Below, piece by piece: positions 9,274-20,087 of a stretch of 64,000 bases of DNA. The stretch covers positions 186,001-250,000 of the forward strand of contig LSAX01000003.1 in NCBI GenBank assembly GCA_001557505.1, in the 5' to 3' direction. The translations under genes and the position numbers were made by a program. Numbering within the stretch: the stretch's first letter is position 1; each line of letters starts with the position of its first letter. Under the pieces are notes generated by a model that was not told the DNA's origin, made no database searches, and saw only the letters and a program-made list of their open reading frames with translations. This stretch comes from Reticulascus tulasneorum. Lineage: Eukaryota > Ascomycota > Sordariomycetes > Glomerellales > Reticulascaceae.

Positions 9274-12090
9274 ATGTCGAGCTGGCATGAGAAAACGTGC
9301 AGAAAAGCCGACGTGCATGTCATCGACGGCTTGCCATTCTGCATGCGATGCGCCTCCAATGCCTCGATCGAAGATGCTACAGCCGCCGCTGCCGGCCCGA
9401 ACATCTTGCTCCCAGAACCAAGACCACGCTGGCAGATGAATCTGCGGTGGCCGCGGTCGGTATCGTACACGCGTACCACCGGCTCCGACGCCATCGCAGA
9501 TGAGATTGCGGCCCTCCTGCAACGCGGAGATGAAACCGGCGAGTTGGCCGCAACACAGAGCGATGGTCAGATAAACAATACACACGTCGACAATTTGATC
9601 GCGCATATCGCACCATCAGAAGCCTCCGACGTGACTATGTCATCCTTCGAGGACATAGCGGCTCCATCCGACTCCACGTCAACCTGGCAAGCTGTATCCA
9701 TTTCAAATCTGAGCTTGTACGATACACTCGACGAGGATGATCACATCCGGCTCTTCACGTTGCGCAAAGGAAAGGCGGCAGATCCACTCCACGGCATGTT
9801 GTCCGTCGCCAGCCTGAAGACCCGTCCCCAGTTCGAGGCCATCTCATATACGTGGGCAGACGAGCGCGGTGACATCTCCAAGCGGAAAAAGGTCTTTGTC
9901 GGCGAACGGTGGGACGTGCACCTGATCACCGCCAACTGCCAGGCTGCCCTCGCACGCTTCCGGCTGCCTGACGAAGACAGAGTCCTCTGGGTCGACCAGA
10001 TCTGCATCGACCAAGGTAGAGAATACGAACGCACACATCACGTCGGCCTGATCCGCGACATTTACGCCACTGCTTCTTCAGTTCTTGTGTACCTCGGAGA
10101 AGACGATGCGGCGAGATCCGGTGCGTTGGCCATGGACAGCATTAGCCGCGCACACGATGGCCGCGGCATCGACAGAACTAGCCAAACTGCCCTGCACGAC
10201 CTCTTCGCACGCCCGTACTTCCAGCGCGTGTGGGTGATCCAGGAGCTCGCCATGGCAAGAGCGGCCCTCGTCCACTGCGGCCGCGGAAAGCTAGGCTGGT
10301 CGCTCTTTAACGAGGACAGGCTCCGGTTGCTGGGCCTGCTCGACACCATCCCTGCGTGGATCCTTGAGTTTCGAAGTCCACGCTATCGAGGGACTGACGA
10401 GCTTGTCCCGCTCCTTGAGTCAACAATCACCTCTAAGGCAGCAGACCCACGTGACAAGATATTCTCACTACTGGGTCTGGTACAGGATGCTTTCTTGGAC
10501 GGCATCGTTCCGGATTACTCCCTCTCTGTCCCTGAAGTCATGATCGGGACTGCATCCTTCGTTATGCTCCATCAGGGTCGTCACGACATTTTGAAGTATG
10601 CGTGCGGACTCAATGGCGCGGCTAAGGGCCTACCATCCTGGGTCCCCGATTGGTCTGATATCGCCACTCTTGCTCTGGATGAGAACATACGTCAAGCGTA
10701 CAACAGAGAGCTCGCCACCAGATTCGAAAAGTACTTTGAAGCACGTGCCTTTCACGCGTTAGACAATCACGGGATGAGATTCCATCTAGAATCCGAGAGA
10801 GAACTGTTCAACAGCCGGTATAGACTGACGCAGCTGCCACGGCCACATTTCGAGGGTCAGCAGGGCGGCGCATCTGTTAATAACATGACTGGTGCCCTTT
10901 CTATATGCGGCGTGGATCTAGGCAGGCTTGATACCGTGAAACCTCTGGATTCATCACCCGAATCTCTCATCCAGTGCGGGATTTTCTACGATGACCATGT
11001 TGCCGATTTCAAAGTGATGGTAGCCTACCAGCACATCATTGATAAGGAGAATGACTACTTATTCTTGCTCGAAGGCGAGGATACCTGCTTTCACATGAGG
11101 AAGCAGCCAGTTGAAGGGACTTTTGTGATCATGGGCGTCTGCCGAATTGCAGTCGCTGAGAGAGTCAGGGATAGTACATTCTTTGCGGCTACGACTCCCC
11201 ATGCAATTTCAGACCTACCACTCACCCTAGCACAGTGGCATAGTCTAGTGGACCTGGAGAAGGGTCTAAAGGAGATATATAGCGATATGGAGTTAATCGA
11301 CGACGCGGCAGACTCTCTACTACGGAGTTGGATACCTGACAAAGATAAGAAGTCTCTTCAAATCGTCTTAGAAGCAGTACATATAGCTTTCCTGGAGAAT
11401 CCCGATGGCCCCCCTCCCGTGATAGGGAAATCGGAAGAGGAGAAGACCATGGTGGTCGACGGAGAAGACTCTATATTAACCCGGGACAGTCAATCTCTCG
11501 CAACCGCCATTATGAACCGCCTCAAATTTTGGCATCGGGATGCGTCCTGGACGCTTGTGCGTAAAGCCCGTCACATCAAAGGCGCGTTGACCGAGTGCGA
11601 CAAGATCAAAACGAAACTCGACGCTCTCATTGAGCCAGTCACCGTTATTAAGAAAAGAAAAATGGACAGCAATAACCCTGAGGTTCAGGCCCAAACTCTC
11701 AAGAGCACCACAGACAGCGCCGCTGCCGACGACACCGCTCCCCACGTCTACGCAAAACGCCTTCAAAGCGCTATTAAAGAGGCTCTGAAGCGAGCGACCT
11801 ATCATGAGTTACACCACTGTCTATTTATTGAAATCCAAGGCGAGAAGCTCCACATGACCGAGCAGATCGTGGACCGCGTGTTCCAGGAATGGATTCAGGC
11901 TCTGACAACAAGATGGGAGGCTAAGGAACCCATGCGGGGGGATTGGTACTCTACGCCGCGATTCGACTGGGGACCTTTTGCGGAATTTGTCGAGGACGGG
12001 ACTTCGGTCCAGGGTCAGATTTACACTCGGCGCATGCTGATGCAGCTTCGGCCGGAGACAAGACAAGAATCATGGATTACGATCATTTAG
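9274..12090 (+). CDS. HET-domain (heterokaryon incompatibility-type) protein
   Basis: Intronless, 938 residues. HET-domain proteins of filamentous ascomycetes trigger or transduce cell death when unlike individuals fuse, and many have unknown triggers. The diagnostic blocks are all present: FEAISYTWAD (about 188-197), LWVDQICIDQ (about 238-247), a LIRDIYATASSVLVYLGEDD block, and RPYFQRVWVIQELAMA (about 312-327). The first 150 residues are unusual. They contain a short C-x13-C-x2-C arrangement (Cys9, Cys23, Cys26) that could bind metal, then a low-complexity spacer. The last 550 residues resemble the variable C-terminal half of this family, with no NACHT, WD40 or ankyrin repeats visible. The family call is strong and the specificity unknown. 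Confidence 0.93.
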   Translation: MSSWHEKTCRKADVHVIDGLPFCMRCASNASIEDATAAAAGPNILLPEPRPRWQMNLRWPRSVSYTRTTGSDAIADEIAALLQRGDETGELAATQSDGQINNTHVDNLIAHIAPSEASDVTMSSFEDIAAPSDSTSTWQAVSISNLSLYDTLDEDDHIRLFTLRKGKAADPLHGMLSVASLKTRPQFEAISYTWADERGDISKRKKVFVGERWDVHLITANCQAALARFRLPDEDRVLWVDQICIDQGREYERTHHVGLIRDIYATASSVLVYLGEDDAARSGALAMDSISRAHDGRGIDRTSQTALHDLFARPYFQRVWVIQELAMARAALVHCGRGKLGWSLFNEDRLRLLGLLDTIPAWILEFRSPRYRGTDELVPLLESTITSKAADPRDKIFSLLGLVQDAFLDGIVPDYSLSVPEVMIGTASFVMLHQGRHDILKYACGLNGAAKGLPSWVPDWSDIATLALDENIRQAYNRELATRFEKYFEARAFHALDNHGMRFHLESERELFNSRYRLTQLPRPHFEGQQGGASVNNMTGALSICGVDLGRLDTVKPLDSSPESLIQCGIFYDDHVADFKVMVAYQHIIDKENDYLFLLEGEDTCFHMRKQPVEGTFVIMGVCRIAVAERVRDSTFFAATTPHAISDLPLTLAQWHSLVDLEKGLKEIYSDMELIDDAADSLLRSWIPDKDKKSLQIVLEAVHIAFLENPDGPPPVIGKSEEEKTMVVDGEDSILTRDSQSLATAIMNRLKFWHRDASWTLVRKARHIKGALTECDKIKTKLDALIEPVTVIKKRKMDSNNPEVQAQTLKSTTDSAAADDTAPHVYAKRLQSAIKEALKRATYHELHHCLFIEIQGEKLHMTEQIVDRVFQEWIQALTTRWEAKEPMRGDWYSTPRFDWGPFAEFVEDGTSVQGQIYTRRMLMQLRPETRQESWITII

Positions 12091-12875
12091 CCACTGGGAC
12101 AATTTTGGGTATGCACGCTGACATGGTAGCTTTGTAGGCTAACATGCACAGAATTCGGGAAGGATCTGTGCCATTCAATCCTTTGATAGTGCGAGACGAG
12201 TTCTTAGCTATGAAAGCGCAGTGAGCTACTCTAAACTCACTCCCACCTCTTTTGATGCTTAATTGAGGTTTTGTTTGAAAGCCCTCCTGCTTTCTTGCCT
12301 CTTTGATTACACTTGCTCTAGCATTGTAGTCCTCGTCACGATGTGGAGCGAAATAAGCGACATGAGCATGATAAACCAACTCCATGTTGTGTATTCGGTC
12401 TTGTTGAAACTTTCCCGAGTACATTGTCTTCGTGGGCGGGAATGCTTTCAATCCCCCAATCTGGTAATATGTGCATCAACATTCGGAACGCGTTTTAAGT
12501 CTATGCGATATAAGCTTGTCGATTCTAGGGGGTGAGGTTGGCAGATCCTTGTTTGATACTCGGAGTCATATTACGCCATATGCCGTTTTTGTTGTTGCAC
12601 GATGAAGCTCCGCACTGTAATTCACAATGCTGCACATGGCCCCAGCTAGTGTAAGTGTTGCCAGCGTGCAGCCGCAATAAAATTTCCATCATAATTAACT
12701 CTCTGTGCTTTGCGGCTTCAACCTTTGGTTAAGTCTTGATATTTGTACTCATTTTGTATTTTCAGAAACCACACATATTTTAGCCAAATCAGAAAAGCTC
12801 AAGTCAAACAGAAAGCTAGCAAAAAAAGGAATTCATCATCACATAATATTTTTCATACAGCCCGCAATTATCATC
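12091..12875. other. Intergenic, presumed promoter of the DUF899 gene
   Basis: No gene seen. The frame of the next gene is open upstream to 12705, but that part encodes leader-like, low-information sequence and I treat it as non-coding. Confidence 0.4.
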
Positions 12876-13658
12876 ATGACCGCAATACCTGCCACCGTCG
12901 ACCGAGAGACCTTCCAGAAGACTATTGACCAGCTTCGCATCCGAGAGAAGGCGCACACTCGTGAAGGCGATGCAATCGCTGCTGCCCGTCGCCGGCTCCC
13001 GATGGTCGAAGTAGACCCTACCACGCCTCTAGTTGCTGCGACGGGGACCGTGTCGTTACTGGAGGCATTCGAGGGCCGCAGCCAACTGTTCGCCTCCTAC
13101 CACATGTGGCACACAGGCTTTTCCGCTGCTGACCAGTGCGAGGGCTGCACCTTCAACACCGGACATGCGCTTGAGTTGTCTTACTTGCACTCGCGCGACG
13201 TCACATTCGCAGTTTTCTGCCAAGGCCCGTTTGACGAGAGCAACCGCTACCGTAAGTTCATGGGCTGGGATATGCCATGGTACTCCGTCCCGAAGGAGTC
13301 GTACGATCGCCTCGCCGTGAAGAGTCCACATAACTTCGGGATGAAGGCCTGCTATCTGCGAGACGGTGATCGCGTGTTTGAAACTTATTGGACTACTGGC
13401 CGCGGCTGCGAGCCAATGGCTGGAAGTTATGGGATGCTCGACATGACCGTTTACGGGCGCCAGGAGTTTTCGGAGGACTCGCCTGAAGGCTGGCCGCAGC
13501 GGTCTCGGAGCGACGGTGGCGGCCAGTTTCGGACCGAAAAGGGGCAAACCTCGACGACTCGACCGGGAATCAGCGGACGGCCAACCCCACAGTGGGCGCG
13601 GATCGCCGCTGGATACAACGACGACCTGGGCTCTACCCCCGGCTCTGCGACCGCGTAA
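12876..13658 (+). CDS. DUF899 thioredoxin-like family protein
   Basis: Intronless, 260 residues from ATG at 12876. DUF899 proteins have a predicted thioredoxin-like fold and occur in bacteria and fungi; their reaction is not established. Family landmarks are visible in order: GCTFNTGHA after the first third, GWDMPWYSVPK in the middle, then RDGDRVFETYWTTGRG and MLDMTVYGRQ followed by EDSPEGWPQ near the end. An upstream in-frame Met at 12705 exists, but the extra 57 codons do not look like protein and the family normally starts close to the chosen Met. The bacterial-like, intronless form could reflect an old horizontal transfer, which is inference only. Confidence 0.88.
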   Translation: MTAIPATVDRETFQKTIDQLRIREKAHTREGDAIAAARRRLPMVEVDPTTPLVAATGTVSLLEAFEGRSQLFASYHMWHTGFSAADQCEGCTFNTGHALELSYLHSRDVTFAVFCQGPFDESNRYRKFMGWDMPWYSVPKESYDRLAVKSPHNFGMKACYLRDGDRVFETYWTTGRGCEPMAGSYGMLDMTVYGRQEFSEDSPEGWPQRSRSDGGGQFRTEKGQTSTTRPGISGRPTPQWARIAAGYNDDLGSTPGSATA

Positions 13659-15306
13659 GACGCGCTGCGCATTATTTGATTGTGATATTTTTGAGAATAC
13701 CAAGTTATCTATCGAGAGCGTTACCAGGGCTTCAAATAAGTGTGTCAACTAGCACTGCGTGTGGAGCCAGAAAACGTGGGTTTGGCCCGGCAAAAGTTAA
13801 CACCATCAAATGCTGGGTAGAAATGAATGAAGAAATAAATTGGCCGCAGTCTCATTCCAATTTGCAAATTCAAGGTGCTGGCTGGCGAGACTGGTGTAGA
13901 TTGGCTACATGATTGAGCTGCACCGGAATGCCTAAACGCCCGCTTCATTCTGGACATTGTAGATCGTTATATGAGAATGGCGGCCTTTTGAAATCTGAGG
14001 AATTCAAAGTACACGAAGAGATGGACAGTCCGGGTGGCGGGATTTTCATCTTTGCACCAAATCTTTGCAAATTGCAGCATATTGACATGTCAATCTGTCA
14101 GAATTCACTATACTGAGAGAATTGCGTTGATCTTGCGTAAAGTTGTGGTATCAGCTGCAGCCATCTCGCTACCCGCAGCCCAGCTTCAGGCAAACGTGAC
14201 CCACATGGTTAATTCTGGCGCATATCCCGGGACTTCACGGTCAGGATGCCCAGGCCCCTCACCAGTCCGGATCGCGATCATACCAGAACCTTATGTGCCA
14301 GAAGACAGAGATCCTGTATATCCAGGTGTCTACCGGTTGGCACAATCACAATGGGTCTGACTGGGAGATACCGCAGATAAATGGAATCTCACATTCGAGA
14401 TAATGATAACCTGAATCTAAATTCTCTCAAGAAATCTTGGCCTCTCGCTAGCTCGCCTCGTGGTGATGCTAGTGTCCTCTAGGGTGGAGGATGAGGTGAC
14501 TAACATCTCTGATTATGTCGAGATGCAAAACCTGGGCATGATCTACTCCGCTTTCGCATCAACACTGACCCCTAAAAAGGCCGAGGCATTGCATGGCCGA
14601 GGCCGCTGCATAGTATGGGGAAACTTGGCGTTGTAGCTATATTAGAAGCGAGTCCGAGCAACGTAGGAAGTAGCTTGCTCCCGCATCATCATTTTCCTTT
14701 GCGGGTTGAGAACCGACGAAGATCATCAAGAAGCAATATTTTGGTCTCTATCAAACCCCGCTCTTTGAGTAAAGAGGGAAGGCTGTTTCCAACTGTGGCA
14801 ACAACTAGGTGTGGTTTATGGTCAACTCGGTGACAGATTTGCGCCGGCGCGATATTGTAAACCCCGCTTGGCTGCTGCAGGAGGTTAGCCGTTCAATGTT
14901 GCTAACCTTGCCTTCTGTTTGGATCTGGGAGATTAGGTTATGGATATAAATCAGGCTGATCTCAACCACACTTCAGGGAGCACAGACTGGTGATCGGGTA
15001 CGGTGGCCGGTGAGAACGGTGGGTAAGCCATTAAAGCGACGCCACTCGACCGGTTCAAGGAAGATGAATGCCCGTTGATGTGTGACTATCGGTGAGCCGT
15101 GGATTGCTAAACGGCACGTTCCCGTGTAAATCATGTCTTCCTATCAACGAGAGGAATTTCACGTCCTAAGACCCTGGTATAAAGGGTAAACAAGTCTCTG
15201 GGAAGACTTGTTGATCCGAGAAGTTCTTGACATCCAGTATATTTTCTCAGAAACCGAGAAGCTCAGCTACAAGTTACTCACGCAAACCATTAAACCTTAT
15301 TAAACG
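13659..15306. other. Spacer, mostly without recognisable content
   Basis: About 1.6 kb. Short frames at 14034-14360 and 14615-14833 (+) show no family features. The last 150 bp contain the likely promoter of the ten-cysteine peptide gene. Confidence 0.35.
15178..15183 (+). promoter_or_regulatory. TATA box of the ten-cysteine peptide gene
   Basis: A perfect TATAAA lies 124 bp before the peptide start codon, in the same position relative to the gene as the TATA-like box of the small secreted protein gene at 6412. Confidence 0.55.
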
Positions 15307-15634
15307 ATGAAAGCTGCCATCATTGCATGTATACTGGCCCTAGCTCTTGAGGCCAGTGCAATCACCTGCACGCCGAACACTCCGCCTTGCAGGGAGCTCT
15401 GCCAACCGAACACTAGCTATCTCTGCTGCGGCAGCTCCTACGTATGAAATCCTTGCCCTAGATGTGAAGATGAGCGGATCCTAGCCATGGACTTGCGCAC
15501 TCTGACGATGCTGGGACTCCTGTGGACTTGACTTCTGAATATCTTTGCTAACGCTGTGAATCATACGACAGTGTGTCACAACCCCGGGACAGACTTGGTA
15601 CGGCACGTGCAAGTGTATCTGCCGTCCGTGCTAA
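15307..15634 (+). CDS. Secreted ten-cysteine peptide, two exons
   Basis: A gene too short for ordinary ORF calling. Exon 1 is 15307-15441 and exon 2 is 15572-15634; the 130-nt intron opens with GTATGA, has a canonical CTAAC branch site about 20 nt before its end, and closes with ACAG. The product is 65 residues. Residues 1-18 are a hydrophobic secretion signal ending in EASA, and the roughly 47-residue mature part has ten cysteines spaced C-x6-C-x3-C-x7-CC-x4-C-x11-C-x-C-x-C-x2-C. This implies a compact fold with up to five disulfides, as in defensin-like, knottin-like or antifungal peptides and in fungal effectors. I do not recognise the family and make no claim of activity. Phase-0 splicing joins the two halves without a stop. 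Confidence 0.75.
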
Positions 15635-16757
15635 GCAAAGGACGATGGCGAGATGGTTATAATCGAGCTTTTATTTGGCTAGCTGGCCGCGTATGATTGG
15701 CATGCTGGCGGTGGTGATGTGACTGGGTAGACCTGATGAAGCCTGAACATGCCTGAACATGCCCGGATGGGAAGATGAGGATGAGTAGGGTATGCCGGAA
15801 TACGATCAGAATCAATGCGAGTAGCTCAGCTCCCGAATTACCATAATGTGCCTGAGTATACCGCGTCCATTAGAGTTCGGGCTTTTACGCCTCTAGACAG
15901 TACAAATCACTTGTGGTGATAAAACATCGTCTGATAGTGCTAAGTATCAAGTCATAAGTTGTGGGACGTGAGGCTCTCCACCCTCGAAGTCTAGGGCTGC
16001 ATCATAAACAATACGAGAGAACACACCCATATTCTTGACTTGATTTGGCCAATATCATGTTATCTGATTCGAATTTCTATTGGGCACAAGATATTATGAT
16101 ATTCCATTATACTCTTGACGGTTGTTCCCTCCGCGCCTGCATTGAACATATTAGGCTTGTCCGCGGCGCCCTTAGCTATCGCCTTCTCCCTAATCCCTCT
16201 CAGAATCATGGTAAGTTCGTAATACACTTGGGCCAGTGCGTCGAGTCAGACTCCTTTTCGATGGGGTTTTCGCCAGTTGCTTGAGTTGCAGACGCTCTTC
16301 GCTCGATCTCTGTCGAGACGCGCAATAGTCTTGCGACAACATTACGCCCTCCTCAATCGCAAGATTGATCGTAGAGAGCTCCCTCATTCAGAGGGAACGG
16401 AGAGAAGACCCGAGCACAGATACACACACTCTTTGCAATTTTGCGGGTTATGAGCGCTCATTGCCCAAAGAGCTTGTATGTCAGGCTGGATGGACATTTT
16501 GGGACTACTCTGAAGAATCGCTCCTTCAACACTTGTGGGATGATGAAGGGAGGATTGATCCAGGATCTAGTGGCACGAGAAAACATACGGCGAGTAGTGC
16601 TTGTCCAGGTTTCTGGAGCACGCAAGTTGCTAGTCACGGAGCTTTGTGTGTTTATGTCCATATTCCAAAGTTGATATTGCGGTATCTTACATCCTAATAC
16701 TACGGTGTCTTAGTCTTGTTACATTCGCCAGAAGCCATAAATAATACCCCAGATATC
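15635..16757. other. Intergenic, no gene seen
   Basis: Spacer between the peptide gene and the 3' end of the AAA+ gene. Frames at 16045-16284 and 16365-16697 (+) are short and featureless. Confidence 0.35.
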
Positions 16758-18923
16758 TTACTCAAGGACGTAGCCCCCCACCTTGAGCACAGTCTTCAAA
16801 TGACTGAATCTCAGCTTTTGGCTCATATGGCACGCCAGCAAATTGCCCGTCTTCAGGACGTTCTTGATTTCCCGGCCGTTGATGTTCAGCTTAGCCAGCT
16901 TCTCGATCTCATCGCCGCTCAGTTCGTGTATTTTACCCACTTTACCGTCAAAGCCGACTGTACGATCAAGGAACCCAGTCCAAACCGCCTTGCGGGCTTC
17001 TTGGTCCAGGGGCGGGTACTCCAACGAGATATGAATGCGACTTTTGAAAGCCGAGTCCATGTCGTTGACTCGGTTGGTGGTGAGGAACAGGATCCCCTCG
17101 TAATATTCGAGAGTGCGGAGGAAAATGCTAACGATCCGGTTCCGGTCCAAATTGTCCTTGCTGCGAGCCTCCAGGAAGACGTCGCATTCATCAAGGAGAA
17201 GCACCGCGTTCCACTTGGCGACCATCTCAAGAACTCGAGACAGGTTCTCCTCTACCTCCCATGAACCGACACCAAGGTCTCCTGCACTCATCATGTACAA
17301 CGGAACTCGCATCGCTTCCGCGACTGACTCGGCGGTTAATGTCTTTCCAATACCAGGACCACCAGAGAGTAGCATGATAATGCCCTTGCCCTTGCCGGAA
17401 ATAACATCATCAAAGGCCTCCTTGTATTTGACTTGACTCTGGGCGAACGCAAGGATCAACTGCTTCTGCTCTTCGGGAAGAACGAGGCTATCGAAAGCGC
17501 TCTCGTTGAACGACACCTCCGTTATGCAGTCAACGAAAAATTCGAGCCACTTCTTCGTCTTTAGCGCATAGCCCCTGATCATTGGCGTGCAGAGGAGGAG
17601 CTCGTCGCTGGTGAGTGGGACAGGCTTGGCTGTCCCAGACAGCGCAAAATCCTCCACCGCATCATTATCTTCGTTGAGGTTGCCGTAGTTCTGGTATCCG
17701 TAGTCATCCTCTGGCTCGACAGCATGCATGTTGGTGTTGACTTCCACCTTCTTCAGCGGCCTAAGACTCTGCGTCTGGTTTGGATTGAACTTTCCATGGG
17801 CGAATGCGTCGATTATGACGCGACAATCGACCGTAATCTTGGCTGGCCCAAACGTTTGTTGCTCAATCGCCTGCCCCTTGTATGCCTTGTAGTGGTAGCC
17901 GGCCAGCGACTCAAACAGTTGGCCACGTGTCACGAGTGCCGCCTTCATGCTTTCAACTTCGAGGTGGAATTCCAGCGGGTAGCAATCGAGCTCAGTGATA
18001 GGAACTGTACCAATGAAAGGTAGGACGAGCTGTTGGGAGTTGTCATAGCCAAATTTGCTGCCATCCCAGTCGACACGGTCGCACTTCATCATGAAGCAGG
18101 AGCCGTATTTGCAGTGCTCGCCGTAGTTGCCTTGCTGGAGCTTGATCGCTACGGGACGACTGTACCGAGAGGCCAAAACGGTGCATCCGGGTTGAAAGAT
18201 GGTCCAAACATGCTCGTATGAAACGACACCTTGCTTTATATAATCCCTCATCGCAGAGATGATATCCTTGAGCTCAGCGTAAAGCACATCGTGGAGCAGC
18301 TTAAGATGGGATCTTGTCATGTCGTCATGCTCCTCACCGTCCATCGCCTCCACAAAGTTCTCCCATCGATGCACGAAGGGGCGGAATGGAGCAGCGAATG
18401 TCAACCTAGCCAGGGTCGTCGTTACACCAGGATACCCTTCCAGAACGCCATGAAGGACAGTTTTCAGCAGGGGGCTCTGGATCACGATGCTGTCAATCTC
18501 AAGCTTCTTACGAGAATCATAGCTCTTCTCTACTGAAGTGTCAGTGATGCGCTTGCCGTACTAGTCGAAGGACTCACTATTGCGAACGAGAACCGCATAT
18601 TTCATAGTTTCCGCATTCTCGGCGGCCTCCTCCAGATCATCCGGGCAATTTTCGGTCCATGTATAGCGATTATAGATATCATGCTTCTGGTACAGGTTCT
18701 TACTGTCACATACCATGCCGATGACGACCTTCACCTCATTCTCCTCATCAGGGTTATCCGTTTTGGCCTCCTCATCCGTGCTGGCTGTCTTGTCCGGCTT
18801 TGTTTCCTTGATCTCGCCACCCACAATCTCGACTGGGTCGTCGGCGCCTTTAACTGATCCTTCTGCCGGCGTCACTACCACAACTGAGGATGAATCCTCG
18901 TCGAGGTGGTCACTCCCTGACAT
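16758..18923 (-). CDS. AAA+ ATPase with acidic N-terminus
   Basis: Two exons, 18923-18578 and 18532-16758, giving 706 residues. The 45-nt intron starts GTGAGT, has CTGAC and ends TTCAG, and splicing reads straight through the stop that ends the first frame. The first 70 residues are rich in Asp and Glu. The middle resembles the domain usually found before the ATPase core in this fungal family (DUF7025-type). The ATPase core has Walker A GGPGIGKT (about 502-509), Walker B LLLDECDV (about 560-567) and a sensor-like LFLTTNR. Such proteins are probably remodelling ATPases, but substrate and location are unknown. GTG at 18485 is not a real start because the upstream exon joins in frame. Confidence 0.88.
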
Positions 18924-20087
18924 GACGCCTGATTTGGGGTACGAGATTAGGGACAGGCACGTGGTGGTGAGGCTGAGATGTAAGGGGTGCTCGGTGGGAC
19001 ACAGGGAAGGCTCTCAGATTGTGGGTCCAGGAACCAAAGCGGCAAGGAACCGGAATTGCGGCGTAAGATTGGGAATAAAAGAGAACGATGTTGGGCACTT
19101 GGTCTGGCGATATAGTTTCAATTTATATCAGTCCTTCGAACCTTCGTCGCCAACGGTGGCCTAGCTACCTAGGCTGCGGTCGCGTTTCACAACATTCTCA
19201 CTGAGTCTGGTATTGGCTCCCTCCGGCGAATAGGAAAGCCTACCAAAGGAGTGGCCTGGCTAACACTGCCTCGTCAAATTGTGATCAACCGCCCTGGGTG
19301 ACCACCACGATCGCTTACTACCTAGACTAGCTTCATAATTATTGGTAAGAGGCCAAAACCTTGAAGCCCGTAAGACTCAGCCAACGGGCGCCATTCCACC
19401 CCACTAAATTACTGCAGCGGCGGTCTACTAGGCTGCCCTGCCACAGTGGCGGCGTCGTCAATATTGAGGCCATTCTCGTTTTCCATTCTCCATTGAGTCA
19501 TTCGGTCACGCACCTGGCTCGAGAGTTTTCTAGCTTGACGAAGTAAGGCAGCGATAGACCATCGTCGACACAATTTTTTTATGCCTGGAGTATCTTTCTC
19601 GCGTGTCGTCGGACCTCATGCAGCTTAACCACTGTCACGGGTGACCCACAGCTCCCCAGGCTGACTAAGGTAACTAGCATCCGGTCTTCAGTACACAATG
19701 ACATTTAATTATAGTTACAGAGGCACTGTAGCCACTGCCTACGAAACCTAACTAACGGCCACATGTAGGTGGGGCATCTGGGCAGGGAGGTTTATTCACT
19801 ACGACTCTTAGTAAACAAATCCGCGATGGGTCCGTGGGTGCAGTAATTATAGCCCAGGTAGGTAATTATGTTTCGGATTTCCGCCACCCGTGACGATCAG
19901 TCCAACCTATCAGTAGGTAGTATCCAACACGACTGTCAAACATGGATTTAAACCTATACAAGCAGTCATCTTCCATGAAACCGTCTCTTTAACCATAGTC
20001 TCAATTGAATCTCTTAGGCCCAGGATATCTCGCTATTTGCACCGCCGCCCGCCAAAGCTGTCCATGACCGATGTCCGCCAAGAGCTC
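18924..20087. other. Intergenic, no gene seen
   Basis: Holds the promoter of the minus-strand AAA+ gene at its left end and the 3' flank of the glycosyltransferase gene at its right end. No other feature was found. Confidence 0.4.

Noticed and set aside
18485..18485. GTG start for a shorter AAA+ protein
   Set aside because: The upstream exon 18923-18578 joins in frame through a well-formed 45-nt intron, so the GTG is internal.
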